From NCBI RefSeq assembly GCF_030464345.1, contig NZ_VCYH01000003.1, forward strand, positions 1 through 64,000: a DNA stretch of 64,000 bases. Reading direction: 5' to 3'. Source of the DNA: Methanoculleus frigidifontis (GTDB taxonomy: Archaea > Halobacteriota > Methanomicrobia > Methanomicrobiales > Methanoculleaceae). The position numbers and the translations under genes were made by a program. Shown here one piece after another: positions 55,146 to 63,800 of the stretch (within the stretch, counting starts at the first letter, position 1; each line of letters starts with the position of its first letter). A model generated the notes under the pieces. That model saw only the letters and a program-made list of their open reading frames with translations, was not told the DNA's origin and did not search any database.

Positions 55146-55466
55146 ACAGTACTCTGCCTGCCGGTCAGGTTAAGATTTGTGAAACGGGTGCTCCCAGAAC
55201 TCCGTTTATCTCTTATACCCGCATTCCTGCTCTGAATTCTGACTATCGCCTTCCCGGCCGTGAAACCCGGATCACGGAGCGATCGGCGGCGCCTGCGCCG
55301 GCCAGCCCCTCCTGCCGGGAGAGCAGTGCGTCTACAAAAACCGCGCTCCGGGCGAGAGCCGCAACCTCACTGCCCGGGCGGTGCGGCGCTCACTGTTGCG
55401 TTCGAACAAAAAAGTAAGGGGTTTACGGACCGGCCGCACGGATCAGCGGCAGGCTGCTCTTGCCCG
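55146..55466. other. intergenic between MFS gene and VOC gene
   Basis: About 320 bases, downstream of the VOC gene and upstream of the MFS gene on the minus strand. An AT-rich part (55200-55240) is the probable MFS promoter. A short A-run (55408-55414) would be a T-run terminator for the VOC transcript. No gene is supported. Confidence 0.4.
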
Positions 55467-55898
55467 TCATCGCGCCGGCGGGGCAGCCCGCGCCTCGGCT
55501 TCACGCCGTTCCTGCTCCGGACGTGCAGCAATCTGGCTCATGGCGAGGATGTTCCCCTCGGTGTCTTTGAACCATGCGATCTTATCCTGGCCGGTGGTTG
55601 CGATGCCTCCCTCGGTCTTCAGACCCGGCATATCGTACTCTTCGAATGTGATCCCCTTCTGTTTCAGCTCGGCAATCTCCGTCTTGATATCATCCACAAG
55701 AAATGCTGCCGCTGTGTTGTCGGCTTTCGTCGGCGCTCGCTGGTAGAGCAGGAGCATCGTCCCTCCTCCGGCATCGTAGAGCGCTCCGGCTTCCCGTTCC
55801 TCACGGAAGCGCAGGCCGAGTTTCTCCTCGTAGAACTTTCGCGCCCGGGCCATGTCGGCAACAGGGAGCGTGGGCATTATCATGGCATTGGTCATCAT
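55467..55898 (-). CDS. VOC (glyoxalase-like) family protein
   Basis: A 143-residue vicinal-oxygen-chelate protein with the paired beta-alpha-beta units: MPTLPVADMARARKFYEEKLGL and IAWFKDTEGNILAMSQI. The tail beyond residue 125 is Ala/Glu/Arg-rich and probably unstructured. Metal ligands are not obvious, as usual for the many uncharacterised members. GGAGG eight bases upstream supports the ATG at 55898 (a second ATG is next to it). Diverges from the lipoprotein gene. Confidence 0.85.
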   Translation of the reverse strand: MMTNAMIMPTLPVADMARARKFYEEKLGLRFREEREAGALYDAGGGTMLLLYQRAPTKADNTAAAFLVDDIKTEIAELKQKGITFEEYDMPGLKTEGGIATTGQDKIAWFKDTEGNILAMSQIAARPEQERREAEARAAPPAR

Positions 55899-56137
55899 GT
55901 GTCGTACCTCCGGTGCCGGGCACCTGGTGGTGCCGGGCGGTTCAGGATAGCCTGACGCATATATGTATCTTCCTGCTGAGGGAGAGAACGCAGGTATACA
56001 GCGCGAATGCCGGTATGCGGCACAGGAAGGGGGGATTTTCGGGGATCGCCCTGCAGTGAGGATGTCCGCCGCCCGGGCATAAATGCTATATGCAGGGCGG
56101 CCGGACGGGGGGCATCCCATGGCGGAGGGAGGTTTTC

Positions 56138-56899
56138 ATGAGAGGGAGTATCGTATTGTTTGCATTCGCTGCCGTCATGCTCGTTCTCGCCGGGTGCGTC
56201 ACCCCGGGCGAAGGGAGCGACGGCGGAGCACAGAACGGCACGACGGTGGATATCGAGAGCGGCGGCCGGACCTATCCGGCCTATATCGCAGCGCCGGGTG
56301 AGAACGGGACCTATCCGGGCGTGGTGCTGATCCATTCCTTCAACGGGCTCGAGCCCGGGTACCGGGATATGGTCGACCGGTTTGCCACCGAGGGGTTCGT
56401 CGTCATCGCCCCTGAGTGGCAGATGCACGAACAATCGCCGGAAGACACGGAAGTCGAGGCGCTGATCCGGGATACGATCGCCTATCTCGGGAACCGCTCC
56501 GACGTGAACGAAAGCAGCCTCGGCCTGACCGGGTTCTGCGCAGGCGGGCGCTACACCATGCTCTTCCTGCCCGGGATAGAGGAGTTCGACGCGGGCGTCG
56601 CCTGGTACGGGTTCCCCTACTCCGGTGGGCAGGCGAACGGGACGCCGCCGGCCGAGTTCATCAGCGGGCTCGAGGATCCGATGCTGATCATCCACGGCAC
56701 GGCTGACCAGGCGAGCCCGGTGGCCGATATCTACCGGTATGCGACCGACCTCGATGCTGCCGGGAAGTACTTTGAGCTTAAGGTCTACCAGGGTGAGCCG
56801 CACGGGTTCATGGTTCAGGACGGCGAGCTCGCCACGGGCTTCGTCGCAGAGGATGCCTACGGGGAGATGGTGACGTTTTTCAACCGGACGCTCGGGTGA
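56138..56899 (+). CDS. dienelactone-hydrolase-family lipoprotein
   Basis: A 253-residue exported hydrolase. The N-terminal signal ends in a lipobox (VLAGC, Cys about residue 21), then a Gly/Ser-rich linker. The catalytic Cys is in GFCAGGRY, with Asp in IIHGTADQASP and His in GEPHGF, the DLH triad. GGAGGGAGG precedes the ATG at 56138. Acting outside the cell, it might cleave esters or lactones; substrate unknown. Confidence 0.88.
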   Translation: MRGSIVLFAFAAVMLVLAGCVTPGEGSDGGAQNGTTVDIESGGRTYPAYIAAPGENGTYPGVVLIHSFNGLEPGYRDMVDRFATEGFVVIAPEWQMHEQSPEDTEVEALIRDTIAYLGNRSDVNESSLGLTGFCAGGRYTMLFLPGIEEFDAGVAWYGFPYSGGQANGTPPAEFISGLEDPMLIIHGTADQASPVADIYRYATDLDAAGKYFELKVYQGEPHGFMVQDGELATGFVAEDAYGEMVTFFNRTLG

Positions 56900-56914
56900 A
56901 GGGCCTCCCCGGCC

Positions 56915-57691
56915 TCACTTTTTCGGTGCGTGGAGCGCGTCGCTCCGTTCAATCTTCTTTATCACCTTCTCCCATGACCTGGTCGCCAGGAAACTCTCCT
57001 CCATAAAGCCGATCACGTTTTCAAACTTCTTCATGGGAAAAGCCATCGTCAGGGTGTCCGGCGGGACGCAGGGGCGCGCCGAGGGGTCGAACATCCCGAG
57101 CACGGCTTTCGGGTTTTCTTTCTGCTGCTCGAGCCACGGGTAATGGAAGACCGAGCTGCACCCGGCGCCGAACGGGCAGATGACGCCGTCCGGGTCGGTC
57201 CGGTCGAAGTTCGCGAGCGTGAAGAGGCCGGAGAGCACCTCGGGCCGTGCGAAGAAGACGGCGGCGTCCGGGTTGTCCGCCTCAGTGAGATTATCCCAGC
57301 GCTTGAAGACAAGCTCCTTTCCGGCAGTGGGCAGCCGCATCGTCGTCTTGTCGAGCTCGTCCACGATCTCCGGCGTCTGCTTGTAACGCTCGCCCTCGAC
57401 AGCGCCGGGCTTCCCGGAGGAGAGGAAGTAGCGGAAGTCGGGGAACCGCTCGGCGTCGTAGCCGAGGTAGAACCGCCCCCCGCGGCAGCTGATGGAGTCC
57501 TCGTCGAAGACGAGGCTCGTTCCTTTTCGCACCCTGACAAGATCGCAGACGAAGCACCTCCAGCCCTTCGGGGCGGGTGCTTTCTCGAGTCCGCCGGCGT
57601 TGCCCCCGACCTCGAAGACTATCGGAAGCTCCGCCCCCGGGAAGTACTTTGCAAAGAGCTCTATGAAGGTATCGCGAAGTGCTGTATCCAT
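56915..57691 (-). CDS. DUF169 family protein
   Basis: A 258-residue cytosolic protein of the DUF169 family, common in methanogens and without a known function. CRGGRFYLGY and CPFGAGCSSVFHYPWLEQ carry conserved cysteines that could bind iron-sulfur or other metal. AGAGGA six bases upstream supports the ATG at 57691. It converges with the DLH lipoprotein gene (15-base gap). Confidence 0.85.
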   Translation of the reverse strand: MDTALRDTFIELFAKYFPGAELPIVFEVGGNAGGLEKAPAPKGWRCFVCDLVRVRKGTSLVFDEDSISCRGGRFYLGYDAERFPDFRYFLSSGKPGAVEGERYKQTPEIVDELDKTTMRLPTAGKELVFKRWDNLTEADNPDAAVFFARPEVLSGLFTLANFDRTDPDGVICPFGAGCSSVFHYPWLEQQKENPKAVLGMFDPSARPCVPPDTLTMAFPMKKFENVIGFMEESFLATRSWEKVIKKIERSDALHAPKK

Positions 57692-57870
57692 AGAATCCTC
57701 TTCTGGAAGAATGGTGAAGAATCTTCTGATCGTTTCACGGACGGCGGAGTCTTTGCTCCCGGGAGTTCTCATTCCCCGATGCCGCGGGACGACCTCAAGA
57801 ATAAATACCGGCGCGCTCCACACTTGAGCGTTGCTACCATTCGTAACCGGCCGCGTCCGGAGGTTGTACC

Positions 57871-58272
57871 ATGAAGAAAGGATTTGTAGCTGATATCGAG
57901 ACAGAAACCGTACAGAACACCGACTTCCGCAGGGTCCTCTACACCGGGAAGTTCAGCCAGCTCGTGCTGATGTGCCTGAAACCCGGCGAGGAGATCGGTG
58001 CGGAAGTGCACGACGACATCGACCAGTTCTTCCGGTTTGAGGAAGGAGAAGGGAAGGTCGTGATCGACGGCGTGGAGCACGCCGTGAAGGACGGCAGCGC
58101 CGTGATTGTGCCGAGCGGCGCGAACCACAACGTGGTGAACACGTCACAGACGGCAAACCTCAGGCTCTACACCATCTACTCCCCGCCCGAACACCAGGAC
58201 AAGGTCGTCCGGAAGACCCGCGAGGAGGCCATGGCTCGGGAGGAACACTTCGACGGAAAGACGACGGAGTGA
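57871..58272 (+). CDS. cupin-domain protein
   Basis: A 133-residue single cupin. GEEIGAEVHDDIDQFFRFEEGEGKVVIDG carries the metal-binding first cupin motif (His and Glu) and GANHNVVNTS the second (His). The Gln/Glu positions are typical of the small stress-associated cupins. Ribosome site GGAGGT precedes the ATG. Ligand unknown. Diverges from DUF169. Confidence 0.88.
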   Translation: MKKGFVADIETETVQNTDFRRVLYTGKFSQLVLMCLKPGEEIGAEVHDDIDQFFRFEEGEGKVVIDGVEHAVKDGSAVIVPSGANHNVVNTSQTANLRLYTIYSPPEHQDKVVRKTREEAMAREEHFDGKTTE

Positions 58273-58424
58273 TCGCCTCCGGCATCTCTTTTCAGATCCT
58301 CATTTTTCACGCATGCTCCCCGGGGCGGTGCGGCAGAACCTTCAAGTCTCTGCCCGTCAGCTCATGTACAGATACGTTCCGTGCGCCTCTGCCGCAGACG
58401 GGACAGCATGTGGAGCACCCGACA

Positions 58425-59222
58425 ATGACAGCGACCCCCCCGCCCCTGTTTGAGTTTGAGAAGATCACTGTCGTTCGGGACGGCAGAACGATCCTCGACT
58501 CGCTCTCGCTTACCGTCCGTGCCGGGGAGCAGATTGCCCTGCTCGGGCCGAACGGTGCGGGAAAGTCGTCGTTCGTCAGGTTGATCACCCGCGAGTATTA
58601 TCCGTCGGGCCGGAGAGAGGACGTCGTCTTCAGAATCTGGGGCAACGACCGGTGGGACGTCTTCGACCTGCGCTCCCATCTCGGCGTCGTCTCAAATGAC
58701 CTGCAGCAGACCTTCTCCCGGGATATCTCCGGCAGGGAGGTCGTCCTCTCCGGTTTCTTCTCGAGCGTCGGGCTCTTCACCCACGCCGTGACGAGCGCGA
58801 TGGAAGCGAAAGCGGACGAGGTCCTCGCGTTCCTCGAGATCGAACATCTCGCGGACCGCCCGATGACGGAGCTTTCCTCGGGCGAGGCACGGAGGCTCCT
58901 GATCGGCCGGGCGCTCGTCCACGACCCGGCAGCCCTCCTCCTGGACGAGCCCACGAACAGCCTCGACCTGCATGCCCTCCATACCTTCCGCAAGACCCTC
59001 CGCACGATCGCCCGGTCCGGCACCGGGATCATTCTCGTGACCCATAACCTCCACGACATCATCCCCGAGATCTCGCGGGTCGTCCTCATGCGGGACGGCC
59101 GGTTCTGGAGAGACGGGCCGAAGGCGGAGGTGCTGACCGACGAGAACATCGGCGGACTGTTCCGCGTGCCGGTGCACGTAAAGCAGGATGAGGACGGCTA
59201 CTACTACGCGACCGGGTACTGA
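58425..59222 (+). CDS. stand-alone ABC ATPase
   Basis: A 265-residue ATPase with Walker A GPNGAGKSS, signature LSSGEARR, Walker B ALLLDEPTNSLD and switch THN. No permease or binding protein gene is beside it. Its sequence type is nearer to the lone ModF/YlmA-like ATPases than to importers. The ATG at 58425 has GGAG upstream; the earlier open frame is not conserved-looking. Confidence 0.88.
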   Translation: MTATPPPLFEFEKITVVRDGRTILDSLSLTVRAGEQIALLGPNGAGKSSFVRLITREYYPSGRREDVVFRIWGNDRWDVFDLRSHLGVVSNDLQQTFSRDISGREVVLSGFFSSVGLFTHAVTSAMEAKADEVLAFLEIEHLADRPMTELSSGEARRLLIGRALVHDPAALLLDEPTNSLDLHALHTFRKTLRTIARSGTGIILVTHNLHDIIPEISRVVLMRDGRFWRDGPKAEVLTDENIGGLFRVPVHVKQDEDGYYYATGY

Positions 59223-59392
59223 CCGGTCAAAAGAGGGAGTTTTCAGAGCAGCACTGCGGCGAGGGCGAGTGCGGTGGGTAGCCGGGAAGCGTGACCGCTG
59301 CCGTCGTGCGGGTGCTGTCCGGTCGGTCGGCGTCGTACGAGGGTGCGGTCGGAGCCGGCACGGGTCAAAAGAGTGGATACGGGTGTCGGCGT

Positions 59393-60667
59393 TCAGGCGC
59401 CGATCACTGCGAAATTCGGAGGCATACCCGCCGTCCAGATATCGTACTGGGCAACCGGCACCCACTGGTATGCGTCGCCGCCCTCCACCGACCAGAAGCA
59501 GTAGTGCGCAGTCGACCGGTCGCCGGCGGCATTCAGAGAGACCTCATCGCAGAAGGATCCGCTGACCCTCGCCGCGACCTCCGTTAAGGCGACCTTCAGC
59601 TCCGATGCATCTGCCGATGCGGTCTGCGTGCAGACTGTGGTGACGATCCAGAGTACATCGTAGGATGCCAGGCTGTAGCCGTCGGGCTGACGGCCCAGCC
59701 GGTCCTGGATCTTCCGGACGGTGGCCTCGTGTGCCGCGACAAGATCCTGCTGCCAGAACGCCGGGCCGGTGAAGCTCGTCCGTGCTGCGAACCGGGCGGC
59801 ATCGCCGGGTGTCGCCAGCGCACCGATGAGAACGTTCGCGTCGCTTCCGTACCATCGGACCTGCGAGAGGTTCTGCATCCCTGCGGCCGCCTCCATGATC
59901 GGCGCTGCCTCTTCGAGGGTGATAGCGTAGACGCCGACCTTTTCCGCGCCGTATACTGCGATGGCATGCCCGACCTGCACGTCGAGGTCCGCTACCGCAG
60001 CGGTGTAGTCCGCCGTGCCCGGTGTGTACCTGACCCCGTCAAAGACGGTTCCGCCGTTCTCTTCGACCGCCGCCGCCGTCAGGTTCCGGAGTTCGTCGCC
60101 CCAGACGTCGCCGCGGGAGATGGGCACGATCGCTGTGACCCCACTCTCGTTCAGGAAGTATGCCATCGCATCTGCCTGGAAGGTGTCCGGCGGCACGAAC
60201 CGGAAGACGTTGTCGCCGACAATCGCGAGTGACGGCGCCGTGCTCATGGTGCTGACGATGATGATCCCGTGCTCGTCCGCGTAACCCCGAACCGCCTCTC
60301 GGCGCTGGATACGGGGCCGATGACCATCGTGACCCCCTGCGCATCGAGTTTTTTCAACTTCTCAAGCGCAACGGCGGGCTCGGTCTCTGTATCCTCGACG
60401 ACCAGGCGTACCTGGTAGTCTGAGCCGATTGAGGCAAAGTACCTGTTGATATCCTCAGCAGCCACTTCAAGGGCGGCATTGCTGGCCTGTCCGGCCTCCG
60501 TATAGTCGCCGGTGAGCGGCAGCAGAATGCCGATGACATTCTCCTGCTCGCCTGCCCGCGGTGTGGTCGTAGTTCCCGTGCATCTGCAGGCGAAGACGAC
60601 TGTTGCGAGGATGATGAGCGTGAGGAATCCCGGAAAGTCTCTCCCGAGGCTTTCGAAGCGTATGCAA
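59393..60667 (-). pseudogene. substrate-binding lipoprotein (branched-chain amino acid type), two frameshifts
   Basis: Together the pieces form one type I periplasmic binding protein (LivJ-like) of about 425 residues. From TTG 60667 the reading is MHTLRKPRERLSG, then a frame change near 60620-60640 gives the hydrophobic signal LTLIILATVVFAC with a lipobox. It continues VIGILLPLTGDYTEAG to VIGPVSSAE. A second frame change near 60297-60300 leads into GYADEHGIIIVST and on to the stop at 59393. Both changes sit at AG repeats: one AG missing at the first, one AG too many at the second. This is either a young pseudogene or sequencing error. Confidence 0.75.
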
Positions 60668-60988
60668 CCGCCGCCGACGCGATGAGATCGGCGTTCGACT
60701 CCCTCACGGCATCGGTTATCGCGAAACTGTGAAGATCACTTCTCCTTTTTTCCTGCGTGCGTGAGCGCCGTCACCCTGCATCCCTGCCCCCTTGTCGCAT
60801 TGCCGGCGGCCGAAAGCAATCCGCCGTGATGGATGTTCTCCCGTGCCGAACCTCGCGGATGGGCGGTACTTTTTTACGGCAGTTGCTCCATCCCGGGGAA
60901 AGGCGCTTTGCCGGAGGGGCCTTATCCGGCGGACGGCGGGAATTCTTCTCTGCTCCCGCGCCCGTGCAGAGAGGTGAGGAGGAAAGGA
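60668..60988. other. intergenic, possible gene remnant
   Basis: About 320 bases between the frameshifted binding protein gene and the next gene. On the plus strand a frame without a start (60598-60731) translates to a plausible helical C-terminus that ends VIAKL and overlaps the binding protein start. The right end holds GAGGAGG, the ribosome site of the next gene. Nothing else is recognised. Confidence 0.35.
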
Positions 60989-62152
60989 ATGATACGGGAT
61001 ACGGCAACCGGCTTTCTCCAAAAGACGATGCGGGAGTATGCCGCCCGGACCGGGCTCGATCCCGCGAGTGACCGGCCGCGGCGCTACCTCTGGACCGACG
61101 CTTATGCGGTCTGCACCTACCTCGACCTCTTCCGGCTGACCGGCGATGCGGCGTATCGCGCCCTCGCTCTCGCCCTCGTCGGCCAGGTGCACCACACACT
61201 CGGCCGCCACCGTGACGACGACCCGAGGGCAGGCTGGATCAGCGATCTACCCGCAGCGGAGGGCGAGGAGCACCCGACGGCCGGAGGGCTTCGGATCGGG
61301 AAAAAAATGAACGAACGCGCCGCCGGCGAGCCGTTCGACGAGCGGCTGGAGTGGGACCGGGACGGGCAGTATTATCACTACCTGACGAAGTGGATGCATG
61401 CCTTAAGCCGCGTCGCCGCCGTCACCGGCGATCCCGTCTACCTCCGGTGGGCGATGGAGCTTGCCCGGGTCGCTCACGAGGCGTTCACCTACGCCGCCGG
61501 TGGCGGGAAGCGGATGTACTGGAAGATGAGCATCGATCTCTCCCGGCCGCTTGTCCACGCCATGGGGCAGCACGACCCGCTCGACGGTCTCGTCACCTAC
61601 AGCGAGCTGCAGGCGGCGGTGAAGAACCTCCCCGGGACGGCTGCCCGGATCGATCTGGCGCCCGGGATCGCTGACATGGCCGGGATATGCCGGAAAGTGC
61701 ATCTTGTTACCGACGATCCGCTCGGGATCGGCGGCCTCCTCTTCGATGCGACGCGGATCGCCCGGCTGATGATCGAGGGAGAATGGACATACGCCGAACT
61801 GCTGGAATCAGTCCTGGGCGCTGCAGGGCCGGGCCTTGTCTCCTTCGCACAGCGGGGGGTGCTCCGGCATCCCGCCGCATATCGCCTGGCCTTCCGCGAG
61901 CTCGGGCTTGCCGTCGGGCTTGCGGGCGTTCCCATGATGCTGGAGGCGTTCGAGGAGCACCCGGACGCTTTTGCCCCCTCCCTGCAGCGGCAGGCGCAGG
62001 CCATCGCAGAGTACCTGCCGCTCGGCGAGGCGATCAGAGAGTTCTGGCTGGATGAGAAGAACCGGCAGGCCGCCACCTGGACCGAACACCGGGAGATCAA
62101 CACGGTGATGCTTGCAACCAGCCTCGCCCCCGGCGAGTTCCTGATGGTATAG
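60989..62152 (+). CDS. hypothetical helical-toroid protein
   Basis: A 387-residue cytosolic protein. It has repeated helix pairs with aromatic patches (RYLWTDAYAVCTYLDLFRLT, YYHYLTKWMHALSRVAAVTGD, RWAMELARVAHEAF), which suggests an (alpha/alpha)6 barrel like six-hairpin glycosidases or epimerases. No catalytic motif is certain; conserved-looking His and Asp occur in AMGQHDPLDG. The start ATG has GAGGAGG upstream. Not recognised further. Monocistronic by context. Confidence 0.7.
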   Translation: MIRDTATGFLQKTMREYAARTGLDPASDRPRRYLWTDAYAVCTYLDLFRLTGDAAYRALALALVGQVHHTLGRHRDDDPRAGWISDLPAAEGEEHPTAGGLRIGKKMNERAAGEPFDERLEWDRDGQYYHYLTKWMHALSRVAAVTGDPVYLRWAMELARVAHEAFTYAAGGGKRMYWKMSIDLSRPLVHAMGQHDPLDGLVTYSELQAAVKNLPGTAARIDLAPGIADMAGICRKVHLVTDDPLGIGGLLFDATRIARLMIEGEWTYAELLESVLGAAGPGLVSFAQRGVLRHPAAYRLAFRELGLAVGLAGVPMMLEAFEEHPDAFAPSLQRQAQAIAEYLPLGEAIREFWLDEKNRQAATWTEHREINTVMLATSLAPGEFLMV

Positions 62153-62187
62153 GGGCGATCCGTGCGGAGCAGACGTTGCACCGGCGA

Positions 62188-63042
62188 TCAGGGCGGCAGG
62201 AACCCATACTCACGGTACACCGCCTGCCCGCCGGGGCCGGCGAGAAAATCGAGGAATTCGGCGGCGGCCTGCGGGTGGGGGGCATCGCGCAGCCGTGCGG
62301 CGGCATAGGTGCCGGTCTGGTTCTGCTCCGGGGGAACCGTCACCAGCGCTATCGGGTTTCCGATCCGCTGCTGGAAGAGCGCTTCGGTGCACCACACCGG
62401 TCCCGCATCGGAAAGGCCCTGCAGGATCCGCATGGGCGTCTGCCGGTGGTGGATCTCGGTCAGGTAAGTGGCTCCCGCATCGACTTTCTCCCGCATCACG
62501 GCATCGACGAGCGCCTGCCCCCCCGCCTTTTCATATGCCTCCAGGATCAACCGCCCGACACCTTCGGACCGCGGGTCGGGCATGCTGACCCGCACGTCCG
62601 GTCTGCCGAGGTCGGCAAGCCCGGCGACCCGGCAGGGGTTGTCGGCACGGACCATGATCCCGAGCCGATTTTTCGCGTAGGGCTCAATTCGGTCGAACCA
62701 GCCGTTTTCCCGGTCGAAGTGCTCGATGCGTGACCTCCCGGCGGTGAAGATGTCCGGCCGGAGTGCGATCCGCAGATTGCCGATCAGCAGAGCTCCGGCA
62801 CTGATCTGCTCGGCCAGCACGCCGGGCGGCAGGGTCTGCCAGTAGATCCTCCGGTACCCGGGATATTCCTGCCGGAATGCGGTGATCAGATCGTGGGTGA
62901 CCATGAACTGGTTGCCGTTGAAGAAGATCACGAGCTCGGGGTCGACGATATCCCCGTGCAGGTCCGGAACGTTGTTGACCTCCGGGACGGTGAATCTGCG
63001 GCCGCTTCCGTGCGGTTCGGTCCAGGGCGGATAGATCTTCAT
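62188..63042 (-). CDS. substrate-binding-fold protein without signal peptide
   Basis: A 284-residue protein of the type II periplasmic-binding fold, nearest in feel to molybdate/tungstate or AcfC-like proteins. It has LVIFFNGNQFMVTHDLITAF, AGLADLGRPDVRVSMPDPRSEG and GPGGQAVYREYGFLPP at the C-terminus. The ATG at 63042 has AGGAGG five bases upstream and begins MKIYPPWTEPHG, with no signal peptide or lipobox. So the protein should stay in the cytosol, unusual for this fold. It lies eight bases after the DsrE gene in one operon. Confidence 0.78.
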   Translation of the reverse strand: MKIYPPWTEPHGSGRRFTVPEVNNVPDLHGDIVDPELVIFFNGNQFMVTHDLITAFRQEYPGYRRIYWQTLPPGVLAEQISAGALLIGNLRIALRPDIFTAGRSRIEHFDRENGWFDRIEPYAKNRLGIMVRADNPCRVAGLADLGRPDVRVSMPDPRSEGVGRLILEAYEKAGGQALVDAVMREKVDAGATYLTEIHHRQTPMRILQGLSDAGPVWCTEALFQQRIGNPIALVTVPPEQNQTGTYAAARLRDAPHPQAAAEFLDFLAGPGGQAVYREYGFLPP

Positions 63043-63050
63043 GGCTCCTC

Positions 63051-63509
63051 CTAGTAGTGCATCAGCGCGTAGCCCTTCATCTGATAGGCGGGCAGGACGG
63101 AGAGTGCGGAGAGGGCGTATGTCACCTCCGGGTTCACGTCGTCCCGCCGGTATCCGTGTTTGAGAACCGACTGCCCGCAAACGTAGAGTGCAACGCCGTT
63201 CTGCGTGAGCTGGTGGATGAGGTCGGCGTCCGGATTAACCCTGCCGAAATCCCTCCGATATGCTTCGAGGGTGAGCGTTGCGGGGGTCGCTCCACTATGG
63301 ACGACTCCTGCCAGGTGCAGGTGTTCGCCGGGCACCCCGGCCCACTCGAAGAGGTTGATGGTAAGAGCGATGTGCGAAAGCCCCGGGGTGGGATCGCCCT
63401 CTTTTTCGGGCGGGCTTGATATCCGGTATACGATCCGGTATTCCAGATTTTTATCGGGCTGGCAGGCCGCATCCGGCAGTTTTCGTATTGCACCGTACCC
63501 CTCGATCAT
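63051..63509 (-). CDS. DsrE family protein
   Basis: A 152-residue protein with the DsrE/F fold. The C-terminal half LIHQLTQNGVALYVCGQSVLKHGY carries the single conserved Cys of sulfur-carrier-like members (Cys about residue 111), and VLPAYQMKGYALMHY ends the domain. The first 45 residues are an extra N-terminal strand region. It may bind sulfur or a small ligand; role unknown. The gene ends TAG, right before the ribosome site of the binding-fold gene, which shows TAG works as a stop here. Confidence 0.8.
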   Translation of the reverse strand: MIEGYGAIRKLPDAACQPDKNLEYRIVYRISSPPEKEGDPTPGLSHIALTINLFEWAGVPGEHLHLAGVVHSGATPATLTLEAYRRDFGRVNPDADLIHQLTQNGVALYVCGQSVLKHGYRRDDVNPEVTYALSALSVLPAYQMKGYALMHY

Positions 63510-63764
63510 CGTATCACCGGTTTTACTTCTCCCCATTCTGGAGTACGGTAATAAAGGTATCCCCTGCGGTCGCGTTACCGTATCCGCCTCCTGGTTGCGG
63601 GGCCTCGATTGGCAAAGGGGCGCGGTCGGTCTGATATCTCCGCGATAGGTATCCGGAAATCTGCCCTGCCCCCGATCAGAAAATCTGCGCGTTTATTGGT
63701 GTTAAACTCTCCGAGATCGGGTAAATGCGGTTAAAATACGAATTGGAAGCGCTTTTCATCGTCT

Positions 63765-63773
63765 CTTTATAAA
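63765..63773 (+). promoter_or_regulatory. TATA box before the right-edge gene
   Basis: CTTTATAAA, a strong archaeal box A, about 30 bases before the ATG at 63801. GAGG lies 6 bases before that ATG. The 290 bases from 63510 to this point hold no other gene. Confidence 0.6.
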
Positions 63774-63800
63774 TACCCGCGTATAGCTTTGAGGTTTACC

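Noticed and set aside
60624-60650. GAGGAATCCCGGAAAGTC, slightly like the conserved region of RNase P RNA
   Set aside because: Match is partial, it lies inside the binding-protein signal peptide, and no partner regions are found.
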